A stretch of 49,058 nt of DNA from an uncultured Alphaproteobacteria bacterium (lineage in GTDB: Bacteria; Pseudomonadota; Alphaproteobacteria; RF32; CAG-239). The position numbers and the translations under genes are program-made. Location of the stretch: assembly GCA_900540425.1 (NCBI GenBank), contig UQFU01000002.1, positions 1 through 49,058 of the forward strand. The letters run 5' to 3'. The notes under the pieces are model-generated. The model was given only the letters and a program-made list of their open reading frames with translations. It made no database searches and was not told the DNA's origin. Below are positions 9,167 through 18,901 of the stretch, piece after piece. Numbering within the stretch: the first letter of the stretch is position 1; each line of letters begins with the position of its first letter.

Positions 9167-9718
9167 ATGATGAAAAAACAAAGAATCTTCGGCCTGTTGC
9201 TATGTGCGTCTCTTTTAGCTTCCTGCTCTCTTTTTTGGAGCGAAAATACTGTCCGGGCGCCGGAGGATAACTGTCCTTCCGTGATCATTCCCCGCGATGT
9301 TGCCTATGTTACCCAAAAAGTAAATTATAAAGACGATTTCCGGATAGAAATTACCGGCTTTAGCGGTTATTGCTATTTTGACAAACGGGTCAACCGCCGC
9401 AAGGCCGTCATTACGCCGCAGTTTGAAGTGCGCCGCTTGCGCCAGAAGCTTGATGAAACCGACGTTGATTTTGAATATTTTACCGAAACCGTAAAGGGCC
9501 CGCCGGAATATCTGGGCAAAAAACATTATTTCGGCCATGTGACCATTCCGCTCAATCGGCGCGAAATGGCTTTTTCCGGCAAAACGCTGGAATTAAAGAT
9601 TCCTAATCGGGATTACGGACGGTTTGAAATTTTTCTCGGCTTGGAACTGACACCGGAAGAGCGAAACTATAATAACCGGACTTTTGATGTAAAATATAGA
9701 TTTGAGGAGAATCATTAA
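9167..9718 (+). CDS. predicted lipoprotein of unknown function
   Basis: A 183-residue protein with an N-terminal lipoprotein signal (MMKKQRIFGLLLCASLLASC), so the mature protein is probably membrane-anchored through a diacylated cysteine. The remainder is beta-rich, with several tyrosine- and arginine-rich strands and two further cysteines; I recognise no family. AAAGGA lies 7 bases before the ATG at 9167. The gene ends 1 base before the transketolase start, and the transketolase ribosome-binding site lies inside its last codons, so translation of the two is probably coupled. Confidence 0.8.
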   Translation: MMKKQRIFGLLLCASLLASCSLFWSENTVRAPEDNCPSVIIPRDVAYVTQKVNYKDDFRIEITGFSGYCYFDKRVNRRKAVITPQFEVRRLRQKLDETDVDFEYFTETVKGPPEYLGKKHYFGHVTIPLNRREMAFSGKTLELKIPNRDYGRFEIFLGLELTPEERNYNNRTFDVKYRFEENH

Positions 9719-9719
9719 G

Positions 9720-11711
9720 ATGGCTTTTTTGAAAAAAAACGATGAGAACCTGCGCGATATGGCCAACGCCGTACGCTTTCTCTGTGCAGACATGATTGAG
9801 AAGTCAAAGTCCGGACACCCCGGCATGCCTTTGGGAATGGCCGATGTTGCCGCCGTTTTGTTTTCCAAATACCTCAAAGTCTGCCCCAAAGCGCCCCGCT
9901 GGTTTGACCGCGACCGTTTCGTGCTTTCTGCCGGTCATGGGTCAACGCTGCTGTATGCTTTGTTTTATCTGATGGGATATAAGGATATTAATTTGGAAGA
10001 TCTCAAAAATTTTCGTCAGCTGGGGTCAAAAACCGCCGGGCATCCTGAATACGGACACTTGGAAGGGATTGACATAACCACCGGGCCGCTGGGGCAGGGG
10101 ATTGCTTCTTCCGTCGGTATGGCTCTGGCGGAAAGGATTATTGCCGCCAAGTTCGGCAGCGATGTCTGCGACCACTATACCTACGTCATCAATGGCGACG
10201 GCTGCCTGATGGAAGGCATTTCCGAAGAGGCAATTTCGCTGGCCGGGCATTGGAAGTTAAATAAGCTGATTGTTTTTTGGGATAATAACAATATTACGAT
10301 TGACGGAACGGTGGACAGCGCTTCTTCAACCAATCAGATTGCCCGCTTTAAAGCCAACGGCTGGAATACGATTTCCATTGACGGTCATAATTATTCCGAG
10401 ATTGACAGGGCCATTCGCAAAGCGCGCAAATCATCTCGCCCGACCCTGATTGCCTGCAAGACCAAAATCGGTTTCGGCGCGCCGAACAAAGCCGGTACCT
10501 GCAAATGCCACGGTTCGCCGCTTGGTGCCGAAGAGGTTGCCGCCATGCGGAAAAATTTGCATTGGCAGTCGGAGCCTTTTGAAATTCCCTCGCAGATTCT
10601 GCAGTCTTGGCGGGACGCCGGCCGCCGCAACAAAAAAGGGTATTATGATTGGGAAGCGCGTGCCAAAGCCAAAGGGCGCGAATTTCTCGATTATATCAAT
10701 AATGAGCTTCCCCGTGGCTGGGATGAAGAATTGAATGCCTTAAAACAGCAAGCCGTTAAAGACGGGTTAAAAATTGCCACCCGCAAGGCATCGCAGCTGT
10801 GCCTGGAAAAAATCGTGCCGCATGTTCCGCAGCTGATTGGCGGATCTGCCGACTTGGCCGCTTCTAACCTCACCAAAGTGGACGGTATGGTTAATATTAC
10901 GGCGGCAAACTACGCCGGCAATAATATTGCTTATGGTATCCGCGAACACGCCATGGGGGCAATTATGAACGGCTTGTCGCTCCATGGCGGCGTTATTCCC
11001 TACGGCGGCACGTTCTTTGTGTTTTCCGATTACTTGCGCCCGGCAATTCGTTTGGGGGCTTTGATGGGCATTCGGGCCATTTATGTTTTGACCCACGATT
11101 CAATCGGTGTCGGCGAAGACGGGCCGACCCACCAGCCGGTTGAACAGCTGGCGTCTTTTCGCAGTATGCCGAATGTGCTGATGTTTCGCCCCTGCGATGT
11201 GGTCGAAACGGCCGAAGCCTGGCAGTTGGCTCTGGAAAATGAAGACAGTCCGAGTCTGTTGGCTCTGACGCGCCAGGCATTGCCGATGCTGCGTACCCAG
11301 ACAAAGGAAAATCTCAGCGCCCGCGGAGCTTATGTTATTTCGGACGTCAAAAAAGGCAAAAAGCGCCAGGCAACGTTGATTGCCACCGGTTCGGAAGTGT
11401 CTTTGGCGGTAGAAGCCCAGCAGAAACTCCGCAAGGAGGGAATTGAAACTGCGGTGGTCTCAATGCCCTGTATGGAGCTGTTTGATCGCCAGGATGTCGG
11501 TTATCAGGAAAAAATTCTTGGCGATGCGCCGCGGATTGCCGTAGAAGCGGCGGCCAAATTCGGCTGGGAGAAATACGTCGGGCTCACCGGTGCCGTAATC
11601 GGAATGGACAGTTTCGGCGCTTCCGGTCCGGCCGATGAATTGTTCCGGTTTTTCGGGATTACGGCAGATGAGGTTTCCGATACCGTCAAAGAATGTCTGC
11701 ACAAAGCCTAA
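9720..11711 (+). CDS. tkt: transketolase
   Basis: Thiamine-diphosphate enzyme moving two-carbon units between sugar phosphates in the non-oxidative pentose phosphate pathway. The 663-residue product has the usual transketolase length. It carries the GHPGMPLGMA motif, an HGS segment, the thiamine-binding GDGCLMEGISEEA motif, the pyrimidine-domain segment GIREHAMGAIMNG, and the THDSIGVGEDGPTHQPVEQ signature with its catalytic His. GAGGAGA lies about 9 bases upstream of the ATG at 9720. An earlier in-frame start overlaps the lipoprotein gene and is unlikely. It works in the same pathway as the rpe gene at 15321. Confidence 0.97.
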   Translation: MAFLKKNDENLRDMANAVRFLCADMIEKSKSGHPGMPLGMADVAAVLFSKYLKVCPKAPRWFDRDRFVLSAGHGSTLLYALFYLMGYKDINLEDLKNFRQLGSKTAGHPEYGHLEGIDITTGPLGQGIASSVGMALAERIIAAKFGSDVCDHYTYVINGDGCLMEGISEEAISLAGHWKLNKLIVFWDNNNITIDGTVDSASSTNQIARFKANGWNTISIDGHNYSEIDRAIRKARKSSRPTLIACKTKIGFGAPNKAGTCKCHGSPLGAEEVAAMRKNLHWQSEPFEIPSQILQSWRDAGRRNKKGYYDWEARAKAKGREFLDYINNELPRGWDEELNALKQQAVKDGLKIATRKASQLCLEKIVPHVPQLIGGSADLAASNLTKVDGMVNITAANYAGNNIAYGIREHAMGAIMNGLSLHGGVIPYGGTFFVFSDYLRPAIRLGALMGIRAIYVLTHDSIGVGEDGPTHQPVEQLASFRSMPNVLMFRPCDVVETAEAWQLALENEDSPSLLALTRQALPMLRTQTKENLSARGAYVISDVKKGKKRQATLIATGSEVSLAVEAQQKLRKEGIETAVVSMPCMELFDRQDVGYQEKILGDAPRIAVEAAAKFGWEKYVGLTGAVIGMDSFGASGPADELFRFFGITADEVSDTVKECLHKA

Positions 11712-11721
11712 ACGCTTAAAT

Positions 11722-11755
11722 GCCTTCCCAATTCCGGAAGGCGTTTTGTTTTTTG
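11722..11755 (+). terminator. rho-independent terminator after tkt
   Basis: A GCCTTCC/GGAAGGC stem (11722-11728 with 11736-11742) is followed by a T-rich run. It lies 10 bases after the tkt stop and closes the operon that starts at 6217. Confidence 0.85.
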
Positions 11756-11845
11756 TAAAAAATATTGACAAACCATAAAGGGGTAATTATATTTCTTTTC
11801 ATATATTAACACAATTTTATGAACAATTTTAAAAATTATTAGGAA

Positions 11846-12295
11846 ATGAACAAAACAGAAATTTTGCGTGCCAGCCAGTTTATAGATACGGTTCGCCGCG
11901 ATTTGGGTTTGAACATTGGGCTTCAGGATGTTCGTCTCGGACGTTTAAAGTTCAAGAGTGAAGAGAAACAGAAGTTTAACGGATTTGTCTGCTTTTTTGC
12001 GATTTTTCCCGATCATACAACGGGAGAAGGCGGTAAGAACAAAATCTGTTATCTGAATGCTTTTGAAGGTGGGATCGGTCAGCCGGCCGTGTGGGCGGTT
12101 GAAGGTGATGAAGTTGTGATTTATCAGGAATTTAAACCGAATAATACTTTTCGTGCTAAAGGCAGTATTGAATGGCACTATGGGGTTGATAACAAAGGAA
12201 CAGATTATCAAATTGTTGAAGAAGAACTCCGCCGCCGGCACAAATTAGCAGAAGCGCATGAAAAGGAAAAACTCGCTCGGTCAGCCCAAAAGTAA
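11846..12295 (+). CDS. hypothetical protein, 149 residues
   Basis: I do not recognise this protein. It has no signal peptide or transmembrane helix. It contains a predicted alpha/beta core with the aromatic segment FNGFVCFFAIFPDHTTGEGG, a WAVEGDEVVIYQEF strand region, and a charged helical tail rich in Lys, Arg and Glu. A short AGGA sits close to the ATG. The gene stands between two terminators as a single transcription unit, in an AT-rich stretch between tkt and the aldolase. Confidence 0.7.
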   Translation: MNKTEILRASQFIDTVRRDLGLNIGLQDVRLGRLKFKSEEKQKFNGFVCFFAIFPDHTTGEGGKNKICYLNAFEGGIGQPAVWAVEGDEVVIYQEFKPNNTFRAKGSIEWHYGVDNKGTDYQIVEEELRRRHKLAEAHEKEKLARSAQK

Positions 12296-12320
12296 AATTT
12301 TTACATTTTGTAATTAAAAA

Positions 12321-12350
12321 GGTTCAATGTTGCAGCATTGAGCCTTTTTT
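12321..12350 (+). terminator. rho-independent terminator
   Basis: GGTTCAATG pairs with CATTGAGCC (12336-12344) and is followed by six T. It lies 25 bases after the stop of the 149-residue hypothetical gene. Confidence 0.85.
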
Positions 12351-12361
12351 ATTTGTTGCAA

Positions 12362-12400
12362 AAAAAGCATTAACCCTTATTCAAGCGGTTAATGCTTTTT
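12362..12400 (-). terminator. rho-independent terminator of the small membrane protein gene
   Basis: A perfect 14-bp stem (12362-12375 with 12387-12400, AAAAAGCATTAACC and its complement). It is T-rich on both strands, so it can work in both directions, and mainly ends the minus-strand gene at 12408-12755. Confidence 0.85.
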
Positions 12401-12407
12401 AGTGTGT

Positions 12408-12755
12408 TCATTGAAAACCGGCCAGATCTCCGCCGCTGTTCCAATAAAAAGCTACCAGAAGTAATCCCGCCATAAGCCAGCAGCACCAGTTGTAGCAGGG
12501 AATTTTGCAGCGTGGAACGCGATAATTGCGGATAATGTCGTATGCCAGATAAATTATCGGCAACACACAACAGATTCCCATCACGCTATACGGATGTTCG
12601 GCAAACTTTCCGATACCTGCAATATCTGCCAACCCGATCAAGAGCCAAAACGCCCCTTTGAGCTTAAACTCGCGAACATACAATCTCTCCGAATAAATCA
12701 AACAGCCGGAAATTGTTATAATAGCCGACAAAATGAAAATAATGTTGTAATTCAT
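12408..12755 (-). CDS. small integral membrane protein, unknown function
   Basis: A 115-residue hydrophobic protein with about four predicted membrane helices: residues 3-20, the GAFWLLIGLADIAGIG segment, a MGICCVLPIIYLAY segment and a CWLMAGLLLVAFYW segment. Several cysteines lie in or near the third and fourth helices. No family is recognised. No convincing Shine-Dalgarno sequence precedes the ATG at 12753-12755. It is convergent with the hypothetical gene upstream and divergent from the aldolase gene. Confidence 0.6.
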   Translation of the reverse strand: MNYNIIFILSAIITISGCLIYSERLYVREFKLKGAFWLLIGLADIAGIGKFAEHPYSVMGICCVLPIIYLAYDIIRNYRVPRCKIPCYNWCCWLMAGLLLVAFYWNSGGDLAGFQ

Positions 12756-12852
12756 GATAATTGGAATTTATAATATTTTTCTGCCGCCACTATACAAAAA
12801 TTTCGGGAATTTGCAACCTAATTCTGCATGGCGCACAGAAACAAAAAATAAC

Positions 12853-12880
12853 TTGCAATAAATCGCCAATTCACTATATT
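12853..12880 (+). promoter_or_regulatory. sigma70-type promoter of the aldolase gene
   Basis: A -35 TTGCAA (12853-12858) and a -10 TATATT (12875-12880) are separated by 16 bases, about 40 bases before the aldolase ATG. Confidence 0.6.
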
Positions 12881-12921
12881 GGCAATTAACAAATTGCTTA
12901 AACATCTAAGGAGATAAATAT

Positions 12922-13971
12922 ATGCCTTTAGTTACAATGCGTCAGATTCTTGACCATGCCGCCGAAAACAATTATGGTGTTCCGGCCTTTAACATCAACG
13001 ATATGGAACAGATTATTGCCGTTTTGCAGGCTGCCAAAAAGGTCAATGCCCCGGTTATTCTGCAAACGTCGACCGGTGCCCGCAAATTTGCCGGTGATCC
13101 GATGATTCGCCATATGGTCGCCGCCGGAATCGAAATGTTCCCCGAACTGCCGATTTGCCTGCATCAGGACCATGGTTCTTCCGTCAACATCTGCCAGTCG
13201 GCAATTGTCAACGGCTACTCTTCGGTTATGATGGACGGCTCTCTGGAAGCTGACGGCAAAACCCCGTCTTCTTTTGAATATAATGCCCGCGTCACCAAAG
13301 AAGTTGTTGCCCGTGCCCACGCTGTCGGCGCTTCCGTTGAAGGCGAGCTCGGCGTTATCGGTTCTCTGGAAACCGGCAAAGGCGATAAAGAAGACGGTCA
13401 CGGCGCTGAAGGCGTTATTGACAAGAAACGTTTGGTAACCGATCCTGACGAAGCCAAAAAATTTGTTGAAGAAACTCATGTTGACGCTTTGGCAGTTGCT
13501 GTCGGAACTTCTCACGGTGCTTACAAATTTACCCGCAAGCCGACCGGTGATATTTTGGCCATTGACGTTATTGAAAAAATTCATAAGGTTCTGCCCAATA
13601 CGCACATGGTTATGCATGGTTCTTCTTCGGTTCCCCAGGAACTGCAGGATTTGATTAATGCCTATGGCGGCGCCATTCCGCAGACCTTTGGCGTTCCGGT
13701 TGAAGAAATTGTCCGCGGCATCAAGTCCGGTGTCCGCAAAGTCAATGTCGATACCGACTGCCGTATGGCCATTACCGGCGCAATCCGCAAGCTCTTTGCA
13801 GAAAATCCGAAAGAATTTGACCCGCGCAAATATCTTAAACCGGCAATTGAAGAAATGCAAAAAGTCTGCGAAGCCCGTTATGTTGCTTTCGGTGCTGCCG
13901 GGCATGCCGATAAGATTAAGGTTATTCCGATGTCGTCGATGGCCAAGCGCTACGCCGACGGTGAGCTTTAA
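12922..13971 (+). CDS. fba: class II fructose-bisphosphate aldolase
   Basis: Zinc-dependent aldolase interconverting fructose 1,6-bisphosphate with dihydroxyacetone phosphate and glyceraldehyde 3-phosphate. The 349-residue product has the class II signature around LPICLHQDHGSS with metal-binding His residues, an EGELGVIGSLE segment, a GTSHGAYKF phosphate-binding loop, and the HGSSSVP and VRKVNVDTDCR motifs near the C-terminus. Its length and motifs fit the longer Calvin-type (CbbA) subgroup of class II enzymes. AAGGAG lies 8 bases upstream of the ATG. It is a single-gene unit with its own promoter and terminator. Confidence 0.96.
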   Translation: MPLVTMRQILDHAAENNYGVPAFNINDMEQIIAVLQAAKKVNAPVILQTSTGARKFAGDPMIRHMVAAGIEMFPELPICLHQDHGSSVNICQSAIVNGYSSVMMDGSLEADGKTPSSFEYNARVTKEVVARAHAVGASVEGELGVIGSLETGKGDKEDGHGAEGVIDKKRLVTDPDEAKKFVEETHVDALAVAVGTSHGAYKFTRKPTGDILAIDVIEKIHKVLPNTHMVMHGSSSVPQELQDLINAYGGAIPQTFGVPVEEIVRGIKSGVRKVNVDTDCRMAITGAIRKLFAENPKEFDPRKYLKPAIEEMQKVCEARYVAFGAAGHADKIKVIPMSSMAKRYADGEL

Positions 13972-14000
13972 TCTGAAAAAAAGGGTTTTTGACGCTCTAA

Positions 14001-14025
14001 GCCCCGCAAAAATGCGGGGCTTTTT
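14001..14025 (+). terminator. rho-independent terminator after the aldolase gene
   Basis: GCCCCGCA (14001-14008) pairs with TGCGGGGC (14013-14020) and is followed by five T. Confidence 0.92.
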
Positions 14026-14031
14026 GTCAAT

Positions 14032-14059
14032 TTGACATTTGAAGGATTTATGCTATACT
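14032..14059 (+). promoter_or_regulatory. strong sigma70-type promoter of a lipoprotein gene
   Basis: A consensus -35 TTGACA (14032-14037) and a -10 TATACT (14054-14059), 16 bases apart. The -10 ends 35 bases before the lipoprotein ATG. Confidence 0.75.
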
Positions 14060-14093
14060 CACCGCCAAATTGTATAATTTAATTAATTATTTT

Positions 14094-14603
14094 ATGAAAC
14101 CGTTTTATATTTTTTTGTTTTTTATCGGAGTGTTGTTAAGCAGTTGTCGGCAAGATTACGATGACCGGTGTTTGATTGTGAATGAAAATCCGTCAGAAAC
14201 CCTGCTTAAGAAATTTGAGTTTGATAACAATGAGTTTATCGATTCCTATTGCGCCTTTCTGAGTGATGATGACATTATTCTGGCTTGGGAAACAAACCGC
14301 AAGGTTTATCTGGTTTCGGTTCCCGAAGATGCCGAAGTTTTGGGAATTGCGCCTGATTGGGCTCTGGTTCGTTTTTCTAATGACCGGATTCTGACTTTGA
14401 TTTTGGATCGCCGGCTCCTTACCGAAAAGCAGCTGCGGCAGTTGGAAACAATCTTGGAAGACGATGCCCGTAAAATTATTTCCGGAGAAGATATTGCCCC
14501 TTATGAAATTGAGGAACACATCGGAAATAAAATATGGATTCTGCGCCCGGATTGGAAAGTTGAAACGCCTCAAATAACGCCAAACCCGATGTTGGAAATT
14601 TGA
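14094..14603 (+). CDS. predicted lipoprotein of unknown function
   Basis: A 169-residue protein with a lipoprotein signal: MKPFYIFLFFIGVLLSSC, lipobox LSSC, acceptor Cys18. The mature part is acidic and mostly alpha/beta, with two tryptophan-containing strands near the C-terminus; no family is recognised. A longer in-frame TTG start at 14070 was rejected because the ATG at 14094 gives a proper signal peptide. No clear Shine-Dalgarno sequence is seen before that ATG. The gene has a near-consensus promoter and its own terminator, so it may be well transcribed. Confidence 0.72.
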   Translation: MKPFYIFLFFIGVLLSSCRQDYDDRCLIVNENPSETLLKKFEFDNNEFIDSYCAFLSDDDIILAWETNRKVYLVSVPEDAEVLGIAPDWALVRFSNDRILTLILDRRLLTEKQLRQLETILEDDARKIISGEDIAPYEIEEHIGNKIWILRPDWKVETPQITPNPMLEI

Positions 14604-14611
14604 AAAAGGAA

Positions 14612-14644
14612 AAACCCCGCCAGGCAGCTGCTTGAGCGGGGTTT
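14612..14644. terminator. bidirectional terminator between convergent genes
   Basis: AAACCCCGC (14612-14620) pairs with GCGGGGTTT (14636-14644) across a 15-base loop. It lies between the plus-strand lipoprotein gene and the minus-strand ferritin-like gene. Confidence 0.8.
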
Positions 14645-14669
14645 GCCCTAGATGGAAACGTTTGCGCGG

Positions 14670-15182
14670 CTATTTGTCGCCGTTCAGATGATGTTCGACG
14701 GCAGCGTCAATATCATCAATAAAATCGCCGATTTCCTGTTCGTGTTCCAGCTCCTCGCTCAAAATCTTGCGGGAAATATGAAAAGTTTGAATATCCTTGC
14801 CCATTGTCATCTCGCAGATTTTCTGGTAGCGGGCAACAGCGCAGCGTTCGGCAATCAGGTTTTGTTCCAACAGCTTGACGGTATAATCGTCGGCGGGCGC
14901 GTCGTATTTGCATTGGGCGTATTTTTTCCACTCATCGGGATCAAGCAGCGGCGTACCGCCGAGTTGGATAATCCTTTCTGCCAGCCAGTCCGCGTGCTTC
15001 AGCTCTTCTTCGGCATGCTCGTTAAATTCCTTAATGACATTGTAGCGCATCGGCCCCTTGGCAACCTGCGCCCCCATCCAGTATTGATAATAAGCCAGCC
15101 ACTCTTCCGCAAAAGCTACGTTCAGCATGTTCAGCAGTTCGTTGCGATCAACCTGGCTGATTTTTTGAGCCATTTCACCCAT
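14670..15182 (-). CDS. ferritin-like diiron protein (bacterioferritin/DPS-like)
   Basis: A 170-residue four-helix protein of the ferritin-like superfamily, likely to oxidise or store iron, or to protect against peroxide. Diiron ligands are visible as an EEW glutamate in helix 1, an EExxH-type pair in EEELKHADWL, a glutamate in AERCAVARY, and an EELEHE pair in the last helix. No family-specific heme-ligand methionine could be placed with confidence, so bacterioferritin is not certain. The ATG at 15180-15182 has GGAG 7 bases upstream; the open frame continues far beyond it without family similarity. It is divergent from rpe. Confidence 0.85.
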   Translation of the reverse strand: MGEMAQKISQVDRNELLNMLNVAFAEEWLAYYQYWMGAQVAKGPMRYNVIKEFNEHAEEELKHADWLAERIIQLGGTPLLDPDEWKKYAQCKYDAPADDYTVKLLEQNLIAERCAVARYQKICEMTMGKDIQTFHISRKILSEELEHEQEIGDFIDDIDAAVEHHLNGDK

Positions 15183-15320
15183 TTTGTTTCTCCATTCAGT
15201 AGGGGTTAAACCAATTCTTAAAGTTAAATAATCATCAATCGCCGAAATACAAGATGCAAATTTTAATGGATTTTTGCACGGCAATGGTATATATTTGAAA
15301 AAACAGAAAGGAGCCGCGCC

Positions 15321-15956
15321 ATGGTAAAAATTGCACCAAGCATTCTCTCGGCAAATTTTGGAATGTTGCAGTCCGAAATTGAGAAATTGGATAAATCGGG
15401 AGCCGACCTGATCCATCTGGACGTGATGGACGGAAATTTTGTTCCGAATTTGACTTTTGGTCCCGGAATAGTCAAGGCTCTGCGCCCATATACCAGACTG
15501 CCGTTTGATGTCCATTTGATGGTTAATAATCCCGATGAAATGATTCCGTGGTTTATTGCGGCCGGGGCGGATATTATTACCGTTCATGCCGAAACCTGCC
15601 CACATCTGGACAAGACCCTGCATACAATCCGCGCCTATGGCCTGAAAGCGGGCGTTTCACTGAACCCCGCCACGCCGGAATATGTTTTGGAATATGTGCT
15701 GGATAAACTGGATTTGGTATTGGTTATGAGCGTTAATCCCGGTTTTGGCGGCCAGAAGTTTATTGAAAGTTCTCTGGCCAAAATCTCCAAAATACGGGAT
15801 ATGATTGGTGACCGCCCGGTTGAAATTGAAGTTGACGGCGGTATCAACCCGTTGACGTCTTCGCGCTGCATTTCTGCCGGAGCCGATATCCTGGTAGCCG
15901 GAACCGCAGTTTTTGCCGGCGGGGAATATGCCCGGAATATTGAATCTTTAAGGTAA
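15321..15956 (+). CDS. rpe: ribulose-phosphate 3-epimerase
   Basis: Interconverts ribulose 5-phosphate and xylulose 5-phosphate in the pentose phosphate pathway. The 211-residue TIM-barrel protein matches the usual length. Signatures seen are KIAPSILSANFG at the start, LIHLDVMDGNFVPN with catalytic Asp and metal-binding His, DVHLMV, the VMSVNPGFGGQKFI loop, and EVDGGI followed by the phosphate-binding AGADILVAGTAVF. AAAGGAG lies upstream of the ATG. It supplies xylulose 5-phosphate for the transketolase encoded at 9720. Confidence 0.97.
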   Translation: MVKIAPSILSANFGMLQSEIEKLDKSGADLIHLDVMDGNFVPNLTFGPGIVKALRPYTRLPFDVHLMVNNPDEMIPWFIAAGADIITVHAETCPHLDKTLHTIRAYGLKAGVSLNPATPEYVLEYVLDKLDLVLVMSVNPGFGGQKFIESSLAKISKIRDMIGDRPVEIEVDGGINPLTSSRCISAGADILVAGTAVFAGGEYARNIESLR

Positions 15957-16015
15957 TATTAAGACAATATCCTTATTCTGCTTTCAGACGATGAAAAGCA
16001 ACAGGGGAGGACGAC

Positions 16016-16717
16016 ATGAAACATACGGTTATGGTTATTGAGGACGAAGAGGCCTTGGCACTGATTCTCAAATATAATCTTGAAAAAGAAGGTTATAACG
16101 TCGTATGGGAATCCCGCGGCAGCAAAGCCGTCCCCCAGGTAGAAAAGACCCGCCCGTCGGTTATTCTTTTGGACTGGATGCTTCCGGAGCTTTCCGGCGT
16201 TGAGATATGTAAGTTGATTCGCAACAAGCCGGATATTAAAAATATTCCGATTATCATGCTTACCGCCAAAGGCGAAGAGGAGGACAAGGTCAAAGGCCTG
16301 TCCTCGGGTGCGGACGATTATGTTACCAAGCCTTTTTCCATTCCTGAATTGATGGCCCGGGTCAAAACCAATATCCGCCGCGCGCCGGAACCGCAGACCG
16401 AAAAAGAATTGGCTTTTGAAGATATTGTTATGGATATGGAAACCAAAAAGGTTCACCGCGGCGATAATTATATTCACCTCGGCCCGACCGAGTTCCGGCT
16501 GCTGAAAACCCTGATGGAAGTTCCGGGCAAGGTTTTTTCCCGCGAATATCTGCTCAAAACCGTATGGGGAGATAATATCTATGTGGAGTCCCGCACGGTT
16601 GATGTTCATATCCGCCGGCTGCGCAAATCCTTAAACGAGTTTGGCCCGGACTATATCCGCACCGTCCGTGCTACCGGCTATGCCCTGGACAGCCACCTGG
16701 TTGATGAAGAAGAATAA
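16016..16717 (+). CDS. OmpR/PhoB-family response regulator
   Basis: A two-component transcription regulator of 233 residues. The receiver domain (1-120) has acidic residues E9-D10-E11, the phosphoacceptor D53 in LLDWMLPE, a Thr in MLTAKGEE and a Lys in YVTKPFS. The winged-helix DNA-binding domain (about 130-228) carries LGPTEFRLLKTLM and VDVHIRRLRKSL. The receiver sequence is close to PhoB, which controls phosphate-starvation genes. No histidine kinase, phoU or pst genes are adjacent, so its partner and target are unknown. The ATG follows an AGGGGAGG-like ribosome-binding site. Confidence 0.9.
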   Translation: MKHTVMVIEDEEALALILKYNLEKEGYNVVWESRGSKAVPQVEKTRPSVILLDWMLPELSGVEICKLIRNKPDIKNIPIIMLTAKGEEEDKVKGLSSGADDYVTKPFSIPELMARVKTNIRRAPEPQTEKELAFEDIVMDMETKKVHRGDNYIHLGPTEFRLLKTLMEVPGKVFSREYLLKTVWGDNIYVESRTVDVHIRRLRKSLNEFGPDYIRTVRATGYALDSHLVDEEE

Positions 16718-16735
16718 GCCCGCAAAACAATTTAA

Positions 16736-17923
<1,188 letters not shown>

Positions 17924-17924
17924 A

Positions 17925-18881
17925 ATGGAAAAATGCAGTACCCAGAGCGTAGAACAGTTTGTCGATTCTTTCCGGCAGGAGAACCGGGGAGCCGGACTGC
18001 GGGTGTTCGTCGCCGGCGGGTCGCGTTCCGGGAATGATAAGATTTATGTTGACGAATGTTATAATCTGGGACGCCAAATTGCCAAAATGGATTTCCGGCT
18101 CGATTTCGGACTTTCCAGCTCCGGAATTATGGGAGCGGTGGCCCGCGGCGTTTTGGACGGCTGGAACAAAAAGCAATGCGCCGGCGCACCGATACAGGGC
18201 ATAACCACCAAAGAATATTACAGCCTTTATCAAACCGATGAAATTCTGAGTCAGATTGAAGATGTTATCGTTGCCCAGACTCTGGAAGAACGCAAACAAA
18301 AACTGCTTGATGCCGATTTTGTGGTCTTTGCGCCCGGCGGCGTCGGAACTCTGGATGAGCTGGCCTATGACTGCGTTGCCATGCAGGATGGTTTTTTGCA
18401 GATAAAACCGTTTATTCTCTACAATGTTGAAGGCTATTTTCACCACTTGGTTGAGTTTTTGAAAAGTATTGCCGCCAACGGATTCGCTGACCCCATCCCT
18501 TTTATTGTCGTTGATAACAGCTACGAGCTGGGGATTGTGTTCCGTCTGCTCAAATGCCGTTATAAAAAAGGAAATACCACGACCGAGGCTTATGCCGCTA
18601 CCCGGCAGCTTATTTATGAATTGCCGTATTTTATCCGTCAAAAAGATGCCACTCCCGAAAAGCATATTGAAGAAATGGTCAGAGAGATGACGGAACTCAG
18701 TCTCCATGGTACTGCGGCGGAACGTTGCGACCTGGCTAATGAAATCGAACGTGCGTATCTTGAAAAAGAAATTGAGCGAATGTATGACCGCCTGGCCAAA
18801 ACCGGCCGCGATACCGCCGTCGTCAGCGATAAGCTGACAAAACTCCGCCAGATGCAGAAAGAGAATAAGCAAAACAAATAG
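17925..18881 (+). CDS. LOG-family (lysine decarboxylase-like) nucleotide hydrolase
   Basis: A 318-residue Rossmann-fold protein with the LOG signature APGGVGTLDELAYD (PGGxGTxxE) and an N-terminal VFVAGGSRSGND segment. LOG proteins remove the base from nucleoside monophosphates; the historic lysine decarboxylase label is generally wrong. This member is longer than typical bacterial LOGs because of a charged C-terminal extension of about 100 residues with a coiled-coil-like KEIERMYDRLAKTGRD segment. GGAG lies in the last codons of tgt and the start is 1 base after its stop, so it is translated with tgt. Confidence 0.82.
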   Translation: MEKCSTQSVEQFVDSFRQENRGAGLRVFVAGGSRSGNDKIYVDECYNLGRQIAKMDFRLDFGLSSSGIMGAVARGVLDGWNKKQCAGAPIQGITTKEYYSLYQTDEILSQIEDVIVAQTLEERKQKLLDADFVVFAPGGVGTLDELAYDCVAMQDGFLQIKPFILYNVEGYFHHLVEFLKSIAANGFADPIPFIVVDNSYELGIVFRLLKCRYKKGNTTTEAYAATRQLIYELPYFIRQKDATPEKHIEEMVREMTELSLHGTAAERCDLANEIERAYLEKEIERMYDRLAKTGRDTAVVSDKLTKLRQMQKENKQNK

Positions 18882-18901
18882 GAAAAGGAAGGGAGAAAGC
18901 T

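Noticed and set aside
12928..13905. A 325-codon minus-strand frame opposite the aldolase gene
   Set aside because: Antisense shadow of a highly conserved enzyme; no ribosome-binding site and no family features.
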